A stretch of DNA of 64,000 nucleotides from a bacterium (GTDB lineage: Bacteria; Auribacterota; UBA3054): assembly GCA_017557885.1 (NCBI GenBank), contig JAFYXV010000008.1:62001-126000 (forward strand). The letters are read 5' to 3'. Each line of letters opens with the position of its first letter. Position 1 is the stretch's first letter. The position numbers and the translations under genes were made by a program. Shown in pieces: positions 31,999 to 41,464 of the stretch. The notes below the pieces were generated by a model, which was not told the origin of the DNA, made no database searches, and saw only the letters and a list, made by a program, of their open reading frames with translations.

Positions 31999-33789
31999 AT
32001 GTCGAATGATCTTCCCCATTGGCAATTGAATGAGCTTTACCCTTCCCTGGATTCCCCGGAACTCAGAGCGGATCTTATCAAGATCAAAAACAACGTCGCC
32101 TCTTTGAAGGAATATGAATTTCCTCCCTGCCCGGATAGCGTCGATAAACTGGCGGATGAACTCGCCAAAATGATCAAGCGGGAAGAAGAATTGATAGAAC
32201 CTGTGGAAGCGATCGGCGTTTACTGCCATTCCATCATAAGCACGGATTCCTACAACGGCGAAGCCGTCAAAATAGATTCTTCCTTGGACGGCGCCAAGAT
32301 CGCCCTTAGCCTTCTGCGGGTCCGCTATCTCAAATGGCTGGACAATATCCCTCAAAAGCTGTGGAACGAGCTTTGGAGTTCCCCCGCTTCCGAAAAGATC
32401 AAGGACTTCCGTTTCGCCCTGCAGGAGGAACGCGACAACGCCGCTCATCTTCTGAGCGAAAAGGAAGAAGAACTGGCCGCCAAACTGGAGCAGTGCGGGA
32501 CGCAAGCCTGGGCCAAGATGCAAGGCCTTATCACTTCCAGGGCCACCGCCGACTTCACCGTTGACGGCGAAACGAAAAGAATGCCACTGACCGCCATCAG
32601 AGCCTACCAGACCAACAGCGACCCCGAGGTTAGATTAAGAGCTCAGAAGACCGAAGAAGCCGCCTGGAAGACTATAGAGGACCAGATCGCCGCCTGCCTG
32701 AACGGCGTCAAAGGCAGCGCCAACACCATGGCGAAAGCCAGAGGCTACTCCTCCGCCCTTGAGCAGAGCCTGAGGATCTCCCGCCTTGACGACGAGACCT
32801 TCGCCGCCCTCTGGGACGCAATGCAGCGATCCTTCCCGCTTTTCAGGCGCTACTTCAAGAGCAAAGCCAAGAAGCTCGGGCTTCCGAAACTGCGCTGGTG
32901 CGACCTGGACGCCCCCGTGGGCAGCAGCACCAAACGTTATTCCTTTGAAGACTGCCAAAGCTTCCTGCTCAGACATTTCGCAAATTTCACACCGGAAATG
33001 CATGACCTGGCCAAAAGAGCTTTCGACAACAACTGGATCGACGCCGAGCCCAGGGACGGCAAACGCGGCGGCGCTTTCTGCATGCCTATAAGGAAACTTG
33101 AAGAATCCCGCGTCATGGCCAACTACGGCTACAATTTCGATTCCGTCAACTGCCTGGCCCACGAACTGGGACATGCCTTCCACAACTACTGCATGAAAGG
33201 CCTTCCCGCCAAGCAGCGCAAGTGCCCAATGACGCTGGCCGAGACCGCCTCCATCATGAACGAGGTCGTGGTCTCCAGCTCCGCCATCAAAGAAGCCGAA
33301 AGTAGAGGCGAGGAACTCTACATCCTGGAAAACATGCTGACCAGCGCCAGCGGCGTCATCGTGGACATCGCCTCCCGCTTCCTCTTCGAAAAAGAAGTCA
33401 TGAAGCGCCGGGAAGAAAACGAGCTTACGGCCAAGGAACTCTGCGCCATCATGGAAGAGGCCCAGAATGCCACCTTCGGCGACGCCCTGGACGAGAACTG
33501 CCGCGGGCCCTATATGTGGACCTGGAAGCCGCACTATTACTTCTCAAGCTTCAACTTCTACAACTACCCCTACGCCTTCGGCCAGCTTTTCGCCCTGGCG
33601 CTCTATTCGCTTTACAAAAAGGAAGGACAGACCTTCATTCCCAAGTACATGGGCTTCCTGCGCTCCGCAGGACAAGATTCGCCCAGAGGCCTGGCCGCGC
33701 GTTTTGGGTATAATATAACCAAGAAAGAATTTTGGGACAATTCCCTTTCAGTTATTGAAGGTTGGATAAACAGATACGAAGAACTTTGA
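31999..33789 (+). CDS. pepF: M3 family oligoendopeptidase
   Basis: 596 residues, in the PepF size range. It is a zinc metallopeptidase that cleaves short peptides in the cytoplasm. HELGH at 388-392 (LAHELGHAFHNY) gives two zinc ligands and the catalytic Glu; the third ligand Glu lies in ETASIMNEVV about 25 residues later. No signal peptide. AGGAACC precedes the ATG. It sits between a sugar kinase and a cation antiporter in a compact plus-strand run. Confidence 0.92.
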   Translation: MSNDLPHWQLNELYPSLDSPELRADLIKIKNNVASLKEYEFPPCPDSVDKLADELAKMIKREEELIEPVEAIGVYCHSIISTDSYNGEAVKIDSSLDGAKIALSLLRVRYLKWLDNIPQKLWNELWSSPASEKIKDFRFALQEERDNAAHLLSEKEEELAAKLEQCGTQAWAKMQGLITSRATADFTVDGETKRMPLTAIRAYQTNSDPEVRLRAQKTEEAAWKTIEDQIAACLNGVKGSANTMAKARGYSSALEQSLRISRLDDETFAALWDAMQRSFPLFRRYFKSKAKKLGLPKLRWCDLDAPVGSSTKRYSFEDCQSFLLRHFANFTPEMHDLAKRAFDNNWIDAEPRDGKRGGAFCMPIRKLEESRVMANYGYNFDSVNCLAHELGHAFHNYCMKGLPAKQRKCPMTLAETASIMNEVVVSSSAIKEAESRGEELYILENMLTSASGVIVDIASRFLFEKEVMKRREENELTAKELCAIMEEAQNATFGDALDENCRGPYMWTWKPHYYFSSFNFYNYPYAFGQLFALALYSLYKKEGQTFIPKYMGFLRSAGQDSPRGLAARFGYNITKKEFWDNSLSVIEGWINRYEEL

Positions 33790-33792
33790 TCG

Positions 33793-34743
33793 ATGATTAA
33801 AGAATTATTATTGTTTACTCTTGGACTCGCCTTACTAATATCCGGCGGAGAACTAATGATCAAGGGCGCCGTGGCGCTCTCTAAGATACTCTCCATATCC
33901 GCCATGGTGATAGGTATCGTCATAGTGGGGTTCGGGACATCCGTTCCCGAGCTTTTGGCCAGCCTTTTTGCCGTTGTGAAAATGAACTCCCCGGGACTCC
34001 ACTTCGGAAACATCATCGGCTCCAACATAGCCAACGTGCTTCTGATCCTTGGCTTGACAGCGGTAATTAATCCCATAACATTCCCGGCCAAACCTTCCAA
34101 AAGAGACATAACGTTCCTCATACTCAGCATAGTTCTTTTGGGGATCGCCTTTTTCGGCTTAAAACAAATCGATATCTTTTACGGAATATTCCTTACGCTC
34201 GCTATGGGTGTTTATATTGTCTGGAGTTTCTTAAAACGCGATGTGCAGACCGAAGAGATACCGGAGCTTACCGGCCCGTGGGCCAACGTTTTCTTCAGCT
34301 TGCTCATGACAGTGATCGGTATCGCGGTAATGGTCGGCGGCGCCGACATGATGGTCGACAACGCCGTAAAGATCGCCAAGGATCTGAATGTCAGCAACAC
34401 CCTTATCGGACTGACGATCGTTGCGGTCGGCACCAGCCTTCCGGAATTGGCCGCTTCGCTAATGTCCGCGCTTCACAAACACTCTGATCTGGCCGTCGGC
34501 AACATAATCGGCTCGAACATCTTCAACGCCATATTTATTCCTGGCCTTACGGCCATAGCGAATAAAATATGCAATGACAAGGCCATTGTTATTGGCGAAA
34601 ACAAGCTCATTGAAGAGTTCTTGATAATGGGCATCGTCACCGCGGTCTTCATTTTCTTCTCCATAAGAGGTCGCATCGGACGTGTTGTCGGCGCATTGTT
34701 CCTTATTTCCTACGCGGTCTTCATCTTCTACGCCGCGAAATAA
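33793..34743 (+). CDS. Calcium/sodium antiporter of the CaCA family (YrbG-like)
   Basis: 316 residues with about ten hydrophobic helices. The two inverted alpha-repeats of the Ca2+:cation antiporter family are clear: GFGTSVPELLAS...GNIIGSNIAN and AVGTSLPELAAS...GNIIGSNIFN, which carry the ion-binding Glu residues. It exchanges Na+ or H+ for Ca2+ across the inner membrane. It is the last gene of the run and is followed by a strong bidirectional terminator. Confidence 0.94.
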   Translation: MIKELLLFTLGLALLISGGELMIKGAVALSKILSISAMVIGIVIVGFGTSVPELLASLFAVVKMNSPGLHFGNIIGSNIANVLLILGLTAVINPITFPAKPSKRDITFLILSIVLLGIAFFGLKQIDIFYGIFLTLAMGVYIVWSFLKRDVQTEEIPELTGPWANVFFSLLMTVIGIAVMVGGADMMVDNAVKIAKDLNVSNTLIGLTIVAVGTSLPELAASLMSALHKHSDLAVGNIIGSNIFNAIFIPGLTAIANKICNDKAIVIGENKLIEEFLIMGIVTAVFIFFSIRGRIGRVVGALFLISYAVFIFYAAK

Positions 34744-34785
34744 AGTTTGACCGCCAGGTCGCGATCTGTTTTAAGTTTGCAAACA

Positions 34786-34844
34786 AAAATCCCTGCGCCT
34801 ACTCCACAGAGAACTGTTCTTCGGGAAGTCGGCGCAGGGATTTT
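34786..34844. terminator. Bidirectional terminator between convergent genes
   Basis: Perfect 14-base stem AAAATCCCTGCGCC/GGCGCAGGGATTTT around a 31-base loop, with A/T ends on both sides. Confidence 0.8.
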
Positions 34845-34874
34845 ACTTCGGCGCACAGAAGCTAAAGCGCCCGG

Positions 34875-35672
34875 TTATTCAGTTTTCGTCTTTTTCTCAG
34901 CAGCGGCTTCCTTGTTGGCGGCCCTCCAGTCCGCTTCCAGCTCCTTCGCCGACTTTCCGGTCGCTTTCTTCCAGAACTTGCCGTCGTCGAAAGAATGATC
35001 GCGGAGCGCGGCGTTGAGTTTCTTCATCGTCCCGGGGAAACGGCTCTCTACGAAACCGAAGAAATGCGCAGTGACGCGGTAGGAGTCGTTGTAGTGGTAT
35101 TTATCGGGGGCCTTGAGCACAAAATCGCAGCCTTTGGACTCAGGTTCGAAAAGGACCCACCTGATGTAGTCCGCGTAGCCCTCGCTCGCCCATTCGGGGC
35201 AGTTCTTCTCGTTGCACCCCTCCGTCCAATAGTTCTGCAAAACGTGGGTGAGTTCGTGTATGGTAGAACCAAGCGCCTCGCCATCCAGATTCTCCCTGAA
35301 CCAATCGACGCGAAGGCAGACCTGATTCTCACTGGGCAAAGCCCAGGCCGGCGCACCGTCGGCGGATTTTAGTTTTACGACAACGAACTGGAAGTTGATT
35401 TTTTTCGGCGGCTTCCAGCCGTCGGACGCCATGGTGTCGGTCAGCTTCACGACCCACTCTTTAACGGCGGGTGCGAACTTTTCCTTCGTCCACTTGTTCA
35501 GGTCCGGGGCGTTTGATGTGTCGAATACGAGTTTCGAAACGCTTGTCGCGACTTCAAATTTGTTGTTATCGCTCTTTTCCTTGCCGCCCTCAGCCGCATA
35601 AAGGGAAACCGTCGGCAGCATTAAAAAGCAAGCCATCGTTAACATTAACCAGCTTTTGTCGTAGTTCTTCAT
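34875..35672 (-). CDS. Secreted basic secretory protein (BSP)-type metallopeptidase
   Basis: 265 residues with a signal peptide (~27 residues, ending YAAEG). HELTH at 139-143, followed ~27 residues later by EWASEGYADYIRW, is the zinc site and third ligand of the plant basic secretory protein/peptidase family. Residues ~35-240 match that family; the last ~25 are Lys/Ala/Glu-rich. It likely acts outside the cytoplasm on proteins or glycoproteins. It is the last gene of a minus-strand run with two glycoside hydrolases. Codon choice here (more TCG, GCG, ACG) differs from the genes to the left. Confidence 0.85.
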   Translation of the reverse strand: MKNYDKSWLMLTMACFLMLPTVSLYAAEGGKEKSDNNKFEVATSVSKLVFDTSNAPDLNKWTKEKFAPAVKEWVVKLTDTMASDGWKPPKKINFQFVVVKLKSADGAPAWALPSENQVCLRVDWFRENLDGEALGSTIHELTHVLQNYWTEGCNEKNCPEWASEGYADYIRWVLFEPESKGCDFVLKAPDKYHYNDSYRVTAHFFGFVESRFPGTMKKLNAALRDHSFDDGKFWKKATGKSAKELEADWRAANKEAAAEKKTKTE

Positions 35673-35722
35673 TTTGTTCTCCGTTTATTTTATTTCGTTT
35701 GTTTTATTTCCTTTGATCATTT

Positions 35723-37387
35723 TTATTGCTTCTCAGGCAGATCCCAATCGTATGTTTTGATCTCGCTGCCGAAGCGCCAGCGCGCGGGCCGAAGGTTTTC
35801 CTGCCAGTCCAGCGGTTCGCCGGTAGGCTGCGGCTTGGCCGAGCGGCGCAAAGCCTGCTCCAGCGCCGTACGGATCTCCGGCGTCGTAAAATTGCGCTTC
35901 CATGAGACGAACAGCGCCGTGCCGGAACGCGAGACAAGATCGAGCCACTGCGAATTCAACTTCCAGGGAATTGCGTCCTTATCCGAAAGCCCGAAGCAGT
36001 CGCCATCCGCAAAATAGAACGTGCCGTGATGGATCGTGCGCATGCCAACCGTGTTCGGACCCATCTGGCGCGTCCGCCCCCAGTCGTTTCCGCTCGTGTC
36101 GTCGCCTGTGCGCTGGATCTCAAAGAGTCCGGCGGCGAAGTGATCGATCGCGTTGCAGCCGATGATGACCATTTTGTCGCCTGCGGCCTCGCGAAGCACC
36201 GTGTAGAGTCCCTTCACGACTTCCGCCGTGGTACGGCTCCTGTCGCTCCACTCGGGAAGGTCGCGGTTAATGGGGGCTAGCCCGCCGCCCCAGGATACGC
36301 ACCAGTCGAAAGTGATGTAGTCTGTTTTGATTAGCTCAAATCCCCAATCGACAAAACGCGCCACGTCGGCGCGGATGCGCTTTTCAAGCGTCGGATCGGT
36401 CGGATCCATGGGAAGGCCTTCGTTCGGCAGCCCGTCGTCGGGAAGGAAGGGACGGTACCAGAGTCCCGGCTTGGCGTCCATCGCTTTGACGTGTTTTGCC
36501 ACTTCGTCCATCTCCATCCCCCACTTTTCGTTCACTCCCGCCCAGCGCTTGTCGGCCGTTGTCTCAGCGCACCCCTGCTTGCCGCGCTGCCAGCCGTCGT
36601 CCACGACGACATAGGGACGCACCAATTCGCCCTTGACGAGCGAAATTATGAATTCGGCGTCCGCAAGGAAGTTCGTCGCCGTGTTATTGCCGTAGGCGCA
36701 GTACCAGTCGTTGTAGCCATAGATGGGTTCCTTCGGAAGACGCGGTTTCGGACACATCTTCCGGCAGAACTCCTGACCGGCCTTGAAGGGCGTCTCGTTA
36801 TCATTGCCGCGCCGGGAGACGAGGGTGCAGGCCTGAAGCTCACGGCCCTTTAGTTCCAAAGGACTCGAACCGGCGCGAACATCAATTGATAGCAACAGGC
36901 GCTCCGGATCGACTTTCCAGGAGCCGAAAGCGTTCGGCTGGACCATGAGCCCGTAGCCGTCCGTGCGCTTCCCGTCGTTCACAAGGCAGTACCACGGCTT
37001 CCAGCCGTCGTGGGGAGCGGATGAGCCATCAATGCCAAACCATCCCGAGTCCCCATAGGTGCGCTCCCAGTCGCCGCCGTAAACGAGGGCGTTTTTGGGT
37101 AGCGAGGCGTTCCATATAAGCTCGACCTTGGAGATGGGAGCTTCGCCTGAAATGGTTACCGTTACTTCTTGACGCGGGTCGTGGCAGAGCGCCAGTTTCA
37201 CGCGATTAGCGGAATCCTCAGCGCCGTCCACAAGAATTTTGTCGGGTTTAGCGATGTCGACAAAGGGCATCTCAGTGCATTTCGCCGCGCCCTGTTTGGA
37301 AGCAGACGCATCTGCACAGCCGTGCAGAGCGCCGGACGCAAACGTTGCCACACCAAATAAAGATAAGATCGAAAAAACGTTTCTCAT
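35723..37387 (-). CDS. Exported alpha-galactosidase-like glycoside hydrolase (GH27/GH36 clan)
   Basis: 554 residues with an N-terminal signal; a Cys at HGC near residue 24 might be a lipidation site but the -2 His is atypical. Residues ~50-210 are a beta-sandwich; residues ~220-470 are a TIM barrel of the alpha-galactosidase clan. Conserved points are YNDWYCAYG, VDDGWQRG, LIKTDYITFDW with the likely nucleophile D356, and RTGDDTSG with acid/base candidates D429-D430. It should release terminal alpha-linked galactose or a related sugar from glycans; exact specificity is unknown. Confidence 0.82.
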   Translation of the reverse strand: MRNVFSILSLFGVATFASGALHGCADASASKQGAAKCTEMPFVDIAKPDKILVDGAEDSANRVKLALCHDPRQEVTVTISGEAPISKVELIWNASLPKNALVYGGDWERTYGDSGWFGIDGSSAPHDGWKPWYCLVNDGKRTDGYGLMVQPNAFGSWKVDPERLLLSIDVRAGSSPLELKGRELQACTLVSRRGNDNETPFKAGQEFCRKMCPKPRLPKEPIYGYNDWYCAYGNNTATNFLADAEFIISLVKGELVRPYVVVDDGWQRGKQGCAETTADKRWAGVNEKWGMEMDEVAKHVKAMDAKPGLWYRPFLPDDGLPNEGLPMDPTDPTLEKRIRADVARFVDWGFELIKTDYITFDWCVSWGGGLAPINRDLPEWSDRSRTTAEVVKGLYTVLREAAGDKMVIIGCNAIDHFAAGLFEIQRTGDDTSGNDWGRTRQMGPNTVGMRTIHHGTFYFADGDCFGLSDKDAIPWKLNSQWLDLVSRSGTALFVSWKRNFTTPEIRTALEQALRRSAKPQPTGEPLDWQENLRPARWRFGSEIKTYDWDLPEKQ

Positions 37388-37414
37388 GCTATCATTCCTT
37401 AATTAATGCCCATA

Positions 37415-39034
37415 TTACCACGTATTGCCGAAAGGCTTCATAGCTTCGTCAAATTCGGGGATCGTCGCAGCCTTGCCGGCGAGATACTCATCCACGCGGC
37501 GCTTGGCCTCCTCCATGCGCGCCAATACGCTGGAGTTGCGCTTTTGGATCAGATCGAAGCCGAAGGGCTGGGATGTTTCGTTCCAGTTGTCGCGGTAGAT
37601 CTCACAGAATTCGCGCATCGCAGTAACCGCCTTGTCGAGCTTCGCCGCAGCTTCCTTGATCTTCTCAGCGTCCTTTTCCTTCCAGGCGTCCAGCATCGCG
37701 AGCGAATAGTCTAATTTTGTCAGCGTCGCGCAGCTGTAAGCGCAGGAGACGGGAGCTCCCGACCCCTCAAATCCTGCTTCCGCGTCGGCAAGAGCATCGC
37801 GCCACACACGGAGGCGATTGATGCCGTCGCCGTCCCACTTTGCCATGGCGTTCCTTATTTCCAGCATATAAAGCGGATCGTCATAGAAGAACGTCGTATC
37901 GTGTTTCCCCAGATTGAAATTCGGGTGGCTCTGGATATTGGAGATCTTGGAGATGGTTTTGAAGTCCATGCCCGTTATCGCCTTAAAGCGCGCGCAATTG
38001 TCGTCGTTGGGTTCCACGGGGCGTCCGGCGGCAAGTTCGGCGCAGGTGAACATGGCCTCGTCGATGGTCTCGGGAATATGGTAGGCGCCGTTGTCGCCCC
38101 AGAGAGTTATCCACATTTCAGGGCACCCCTTCTCCTTTGCGGCGGTAAGAAATGCGCCCAAGGCTTTGAGCGTATATTCACGGAAGTGAATGAAGCGGTC
38201 CCACACCAGGGCTCCGCCCGCCAAAACCGGCTTGCCGTTTAATTCGGCGTGTCCGTCGATAGTCCTGCGATAATGATCAGTATCAAGATTGTAGTAATCC
38301 CAGAAAACGAGGCGCACTCCGGCGGGGATCTTTTTTGAGATCTCTTCTGCGGACAGTTCTTTGTTGTCGCGGTACATTCCGTAGAACATGTCGCTCCAGA
38401 TCAAAATTTCCTTGTAGCCGTGGCGATTGCAGATCTCGCAGACTTTTTTTAGATGCTCGAGAAAAACATCGAATTTCGGGCGATTGCCGTTGCGCTTGGC
38501 GTATTCGCCGTCCGCAAAGCCCCAAGCCTCGTCCATGCCGACGTGGATGCGGCTGCCGCCGGCGCCCTCCTGCCAGAAGGCGACCATCTTCTCGATGAGC
38601 TCGTAGGTCTTGGGCTCGCCCACCAGCACCGTGGAGTCGTTGCAGCGCACGTCCGCCGAATCGCTCCAGCGCAGCCATTTTTCGAGATGCCCCAGTGTCT
38701 GGATGCAGGGAACGAGTTCAAGTCCGTTCGCATCCGCGGCCGCCTTGATCTCCTTCACGTCTTCCAACGTTAAGCCGCCGCGCGTTAAGCCCCACTTCGG
38801 CACGCCTTCAAGGCAATAGGTGTCCTCGGTATAGAGCATGACGCTGTTGTAGCCCATCTTGGACATGCGCTCAAAGCAGCCTTTCAAATAAGGGACCTTA
38901 TAGACGCGTCCGCGCGAGAGGTCGAGCATCGCGCCGAGCCTTTTAAGCCCCGCCCCTTCGGACTGAGGCTCCGCGGCTGTGCAAACCAGCGCGCCCGCAA
39001 GCGCCGCGACCGAGGCAATAGTTTTCATTGTCAT
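37415..39034 (-). CDS. Exported GH20-like beta-N-acetylhexosaminidase family protein
   Basis: 539 residues with a ~21-residue signal peptide. The GH20 barrel is recognised by YTEDTYCLEG, QTLGHLEKWLRW and above all RIHVGMDEAWG with the catalytic D168-E169 pair, in which Asp assists the substrate acetamido group and Glu is the acid. The C-terminal ~150 residues are helical. Such enzymes remove terminal GlcNAc or GalNAc from host or microbial glycans. AAGGA eight bases ahead of the ATG supports the start at 39034. It leads the run GH20, GH36-like, BSP peptidase with gaps of 27 and 50 bases. Confidence 0.85.
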   Translation of the reverse strand: MTMKTIASVAALAGALVCTAAEPQSEGAGLKRLGAMLDLSRGRVYKVPYLKGCFERMSKMGYNSVMLYTEDTYCLEGVPKWGLTRGGLTLEDVKEIKAAADANGLELVPCIQTLGHLEKWLRWSDSADVRCNDSTVLVGEPKTYELIEKMVAFWQEGAGGSRIHVGMDEAWGFADGEYAKRNGNRPKFDVFLEHLKKVCEICNRHGYKEILIWSDMFYGMYRDNKELSAEEISKKIPAGVRLVFWDYYNLDTDHYRRTIDGHAELNGKPVLAGGALVWDRFIHFREYTLKALGAFLTAAKEKGCPEMWITLWGDNGAYHIPETIDEAMFTCAELAAGRPVEPNDDNCARFKAITGMDFKTISKISNIQSHPNFNLGKHDTTFFYDDPLYMLEIRNAMAKWDGDGINRLRVWRDALADAEAGFEGSGAPVSCAYSCATLTKLDYSLAMLDAWKEKDAEKIKEAAAKLDKAVTAMREFCEIYRDNWNETSQPFGFDLIQKRNSSVLARMEEAKRRVDEYLAGKAATIPEFDEAMKPFGNTW

Positions 39035-39115
39035 TGATTTGTTCCTTTTGATTATGTCTTTCTTTAGTTACTATGCTTGCATGATCTTTGTCAGGAAATA
39101 AAGGCCCGCGTTTTA

Positions 39116-40237
39116 TTAGTGATAAATTTTCTTGATTCCGGGATGCCTGTGGATGTGGCTCTCTCTTTCTCTCTCCCTCTCCCAGAGGCTCAGCTTCTTC
39201 CTCTCGGGCGGTTCGGCGTCTTCTTCATCCAAAACTTTCTGCCATTTAGCCAGCGCTAAGGGATCAGCCATGGGCTCTTTGGTCAAGGGATAAAACACCC
39301 TCTTCTTCAGCCCGTTGCAAAAATCGTCGAAACTTCCGGCCCATTTGTCGCTGACATAGAGATTTTGAAAGCTGTTGCGGAAGCCGGAATTCCCGCCTTT
39401 TACGGTTTTTATGTATTCCACGAATTTTGGTTCGCTTGCCAGGAATATATTGCTGACCAACGCTCTCGACTGTATGGTGAAATAAAGCTTCTTTTCCAGG
39501 TCGTCCATCTTGGGAGGCCAGAAGAGGTCGGTTGGCAGCAGCAGCTTGTCTTCCAGAAGGTAAGGCAGCGTGACGATCCTGCTCGGCTCCACCACCGCGT
39601 TCAGGCGGGAACAGTGCGCGCAGAACCCTACTCTCAGCGCGTCGCAAAGCTCTCCCTCGGGATTGACGCTGTCCATGTATTCCTTCAGGATCATGCTGGC
39701 CACGCCGTATTTCATGCTGTTTCCCAATTGCAACCTGTTGCCAGGAGTTGCGCAGACCAATACGGAGCGGGCCTTGCTGTCAACGGAAACGTTGTCCGCA
39801 GGAGTTAGACCATCCTTCCCCTTCAGGGCCGCAAACAGCTTGGGATCGGTCAAAACATAGATCTTGCAGCGATCGTCGGAAAAATCAAAGATATCTCCAG
39901 CCTGCAGTTGGGTCAAGGTTTTTTGAAGAAAGTTGATCAGATCAATGCTGATCGGGATAAATTTATAGTATTGGAAAGTGTCTGTTTCCTTGAGCATATT
40001 GACATGTTTTTTAATTTCTTCCTTTTCCCCCTCTTCCGAAGAAATAACGACTGTTTCTTCCTCGAAAAAGCCCTGGCATTTTTTTGGAAAATAAAAAACA
40101 AAAAAATCCGTCTTCCAGCTCTTGTAACCCTCGCCTGCGCAAACCGCTTCCCACCGATCCGCGCCGGCACCGCGAACGTTGATCGGCAGAAGAAACGCCG
40201 CAGCCAAAAGGCATAATATCAGTTTTAAGGAGCGCAT
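39116..40237 (-). CDS. Exported protein of unknown function
   Basis: 373 residues with a signal peptide (~23 residues, ending RGAGA). The fold looks alpha/beta; a segment GVASMILKEYMDSV...ALRVGFCAHCSRL is placed like the zinc helix of 'peptidase MA'-type proteins but lacks HExxH, so it is at most a dead relative. The end is very charged (WERERERESHIHRHPG). It lies 81 bases upstream of the GH20 gene on the same strand and may belong to that run. I recognise no family. Confidence 0.65.
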   Translation of the reverse strand: MRSLKLILCLLAAAFLLPINVRGAGADRWEAVCAGEGYKSWKTDFFVFYFPKKCQGFFEEETVVISSEEGEKEEIKKHVNMLKETDTFQYYKFIPISIDLINFLQKTLTQLQAGDIFDFSDDRCKIYVLTDPKLFAALKGKDGLTPADNVSVDSKARSVLVCATPGNRLQLGNSMKYGVASMILKEYMDSVNPEGELCDALRVGFCAHCSRLNAVVEPSRIVTLPYLLEDKLLLPTDLFWPPKMDDLEKKLYFTIQSRALVSNIFLASEPKFVEYIKTVKGGNSGFRNSFQNLYVSDKWAGSFDDFCNGLKKRVFYPLTKEPMADPLALAKWQKVLDEEDAEPPERKKLSLWERERERESHIHRHPGIKKIYH

Positions 40238-40365
40238 GCTGGATGCTCTTTCTTTGACGATTAAAATAAACTTTACTAATTAAATCAATTATAGCATAAG
40301 AAATGTTGTCTTTTTGTTTTTCTTTGCGAACAGATCGGGCTGGCCAAAAGGGCGGGACTTTCTGA

Positions 40366-40371
40366 TATAAT
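40366..40371 (+). promoter_or_regulatory. -10 element of the pheS promoter
   Basis: Consensus TATAAT 28 bases before the ATG; the -35 region is poor. On the opposite strand a TATAAT at 40288-40293 may serve the divergent gene at 40237. Confidence 0.45.
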
Positions 40372-40399
40372 AAATAAAATTAAAATAAGGAATGATCTT

Positions 40400-41461
40400 A
40401 TGTTGGAACAAATCGCTAACGAATTGGAAAACCTTAAGAAGGAAGCGACTTCCGCCATCGAAGCCGCCGGCAGCACGGCGGAACTGGCGGAGCTTGACAT
40501 CAAATATTTGGGACGCAAGGGCTCCTTCGCCGCTTACATGTCCCGCATGAAAGACCTTTCCAATGAGGAAAGGCCCTCTTTCGGCAAGATCGTGAACGAA
40601 GCCAAGACCGCCGTCTCCACGGCTCTTTCCGACCGCCGCATCGCCCTTTTGGTGGCGGAAGACACCGCCAAACTGAAAAAGGACAGGATCGACGTGACGC
40701 TGCCCGGGCGCTTCGCCTCGGTGGGCTCCATTCATCCAACCTCCGCGGCTTTGAAAGAGATCTCGGATATCTTCCTTCGTTTGGGCTTCACCATTGAGGA
40801 AGGCCCGGACGTGGAGGATGAATGGCACAACTTCGACGCCCTCAATATTCCCGACACCCATCCGGCCCGCGACGTGCAGGACACCTTCTTCGTGAAGTCC
40901 CCCAAGGAAGTCGCCGAGTCAGGCAACAAGATCCTGATGCGCACCCACACCTCGCCTGTGCAGGCCAGGACCATGGAAAAGCAGCAGCCTCCCATCCGCT
41001 TCATAGCGCCCGGCAGAGTTTACCGCAACGAAAGGATCGACGCCTCCCACTACACCATCTTCCATCAGATCGAAGGATTATATGTGGACAAGAACGTGAC
41101 CTTCGCGCAATTGAAGGGAACCTTGATGAACTTCGCGAAGATCTACTACGGCCCGCAAGCCTCCATCAGGCTGCGCCCGGGTTTCTTCCCCTTCACTGAG
41201 CCTAGCGCTGAAGTTGACATCACCTGCACGGTCTGCGGCGGCAAAGGCTGCAGCGTCTGCAAAGGCACGGGCTGGGTGGAAGTTTTGGGCGCCGGCATGG
41301 TCCATCCCAACGTCTTCAAAGCCGCCGGCTACACTGATCCCGATATCACGGGCTACGCCTTCGGATTGGGCGTCGAGCGCCTCGCGATCCTAAAGTACCG
41401 CATCGACGACATCCGTCTCTTCTACGATAACGACATCCGCTTCCTGGAGCAGTTCATCTAA
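40400..41461 (+). CDS. pheS: Phenylalanine-tRNA ligase alpha subunit
   Basis: 353 residues. It is the class II catalytic subunit that charges tRNA-Phe. N-terminal coiled coil (~1-85), then the catalytic domain: motif 1 region HPTSAALKEI, HNFDALNIPDTHPAR, TSPVQARTME, motif 2 PGRVYRNERIDASHYTIFHQIEG, and motif 3 GYAFGLGVERLA. CTVCGGKGCSVCKGTGWVE matches the usual C.G.GC..C...GW segment. AAGGAA precedes the ATG. pheT, normally next, is absent; ispF follows. Confidence 0.97.
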   Translation: MLEQIANELENLKKEATSAIEAAGSTAELAELDIKYLGRKGSFAAYMSRMKDLSNEERPSFGKIVNEAKTAVSTALSDRRIALLVAEDTAKLKKDRIDVTLPGRFASVGSIHPTSAALKEISDIFLRLGFTIEEGPDVEDEWHNFDALNIPDTHPARDVQDTFFVKSPKEVAESGNKILMRTHTSPVQARTMEKQQPPIRFIAPGRVYRNERIDASHYTIFHQIEGLYVDKNVTFAQLKGTLMNFAKIYYGPQASIRLRPGFFPFTEPSAEVDITCTVCGGKGCSVCKGTGWVEVLGAGMVHPNVFKAAGYTDPDITGYAFGLGVERLAILKYRIDDIRLFYDNDIRFLEQFI

Positions 41462-41464
41462 GTC

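Noticed and set aside
39116-40237. Active zinc peptidase
   Set aside because: The segment that sits like a peptidase helix has no HExxH, so catalysis cannot be claimed.
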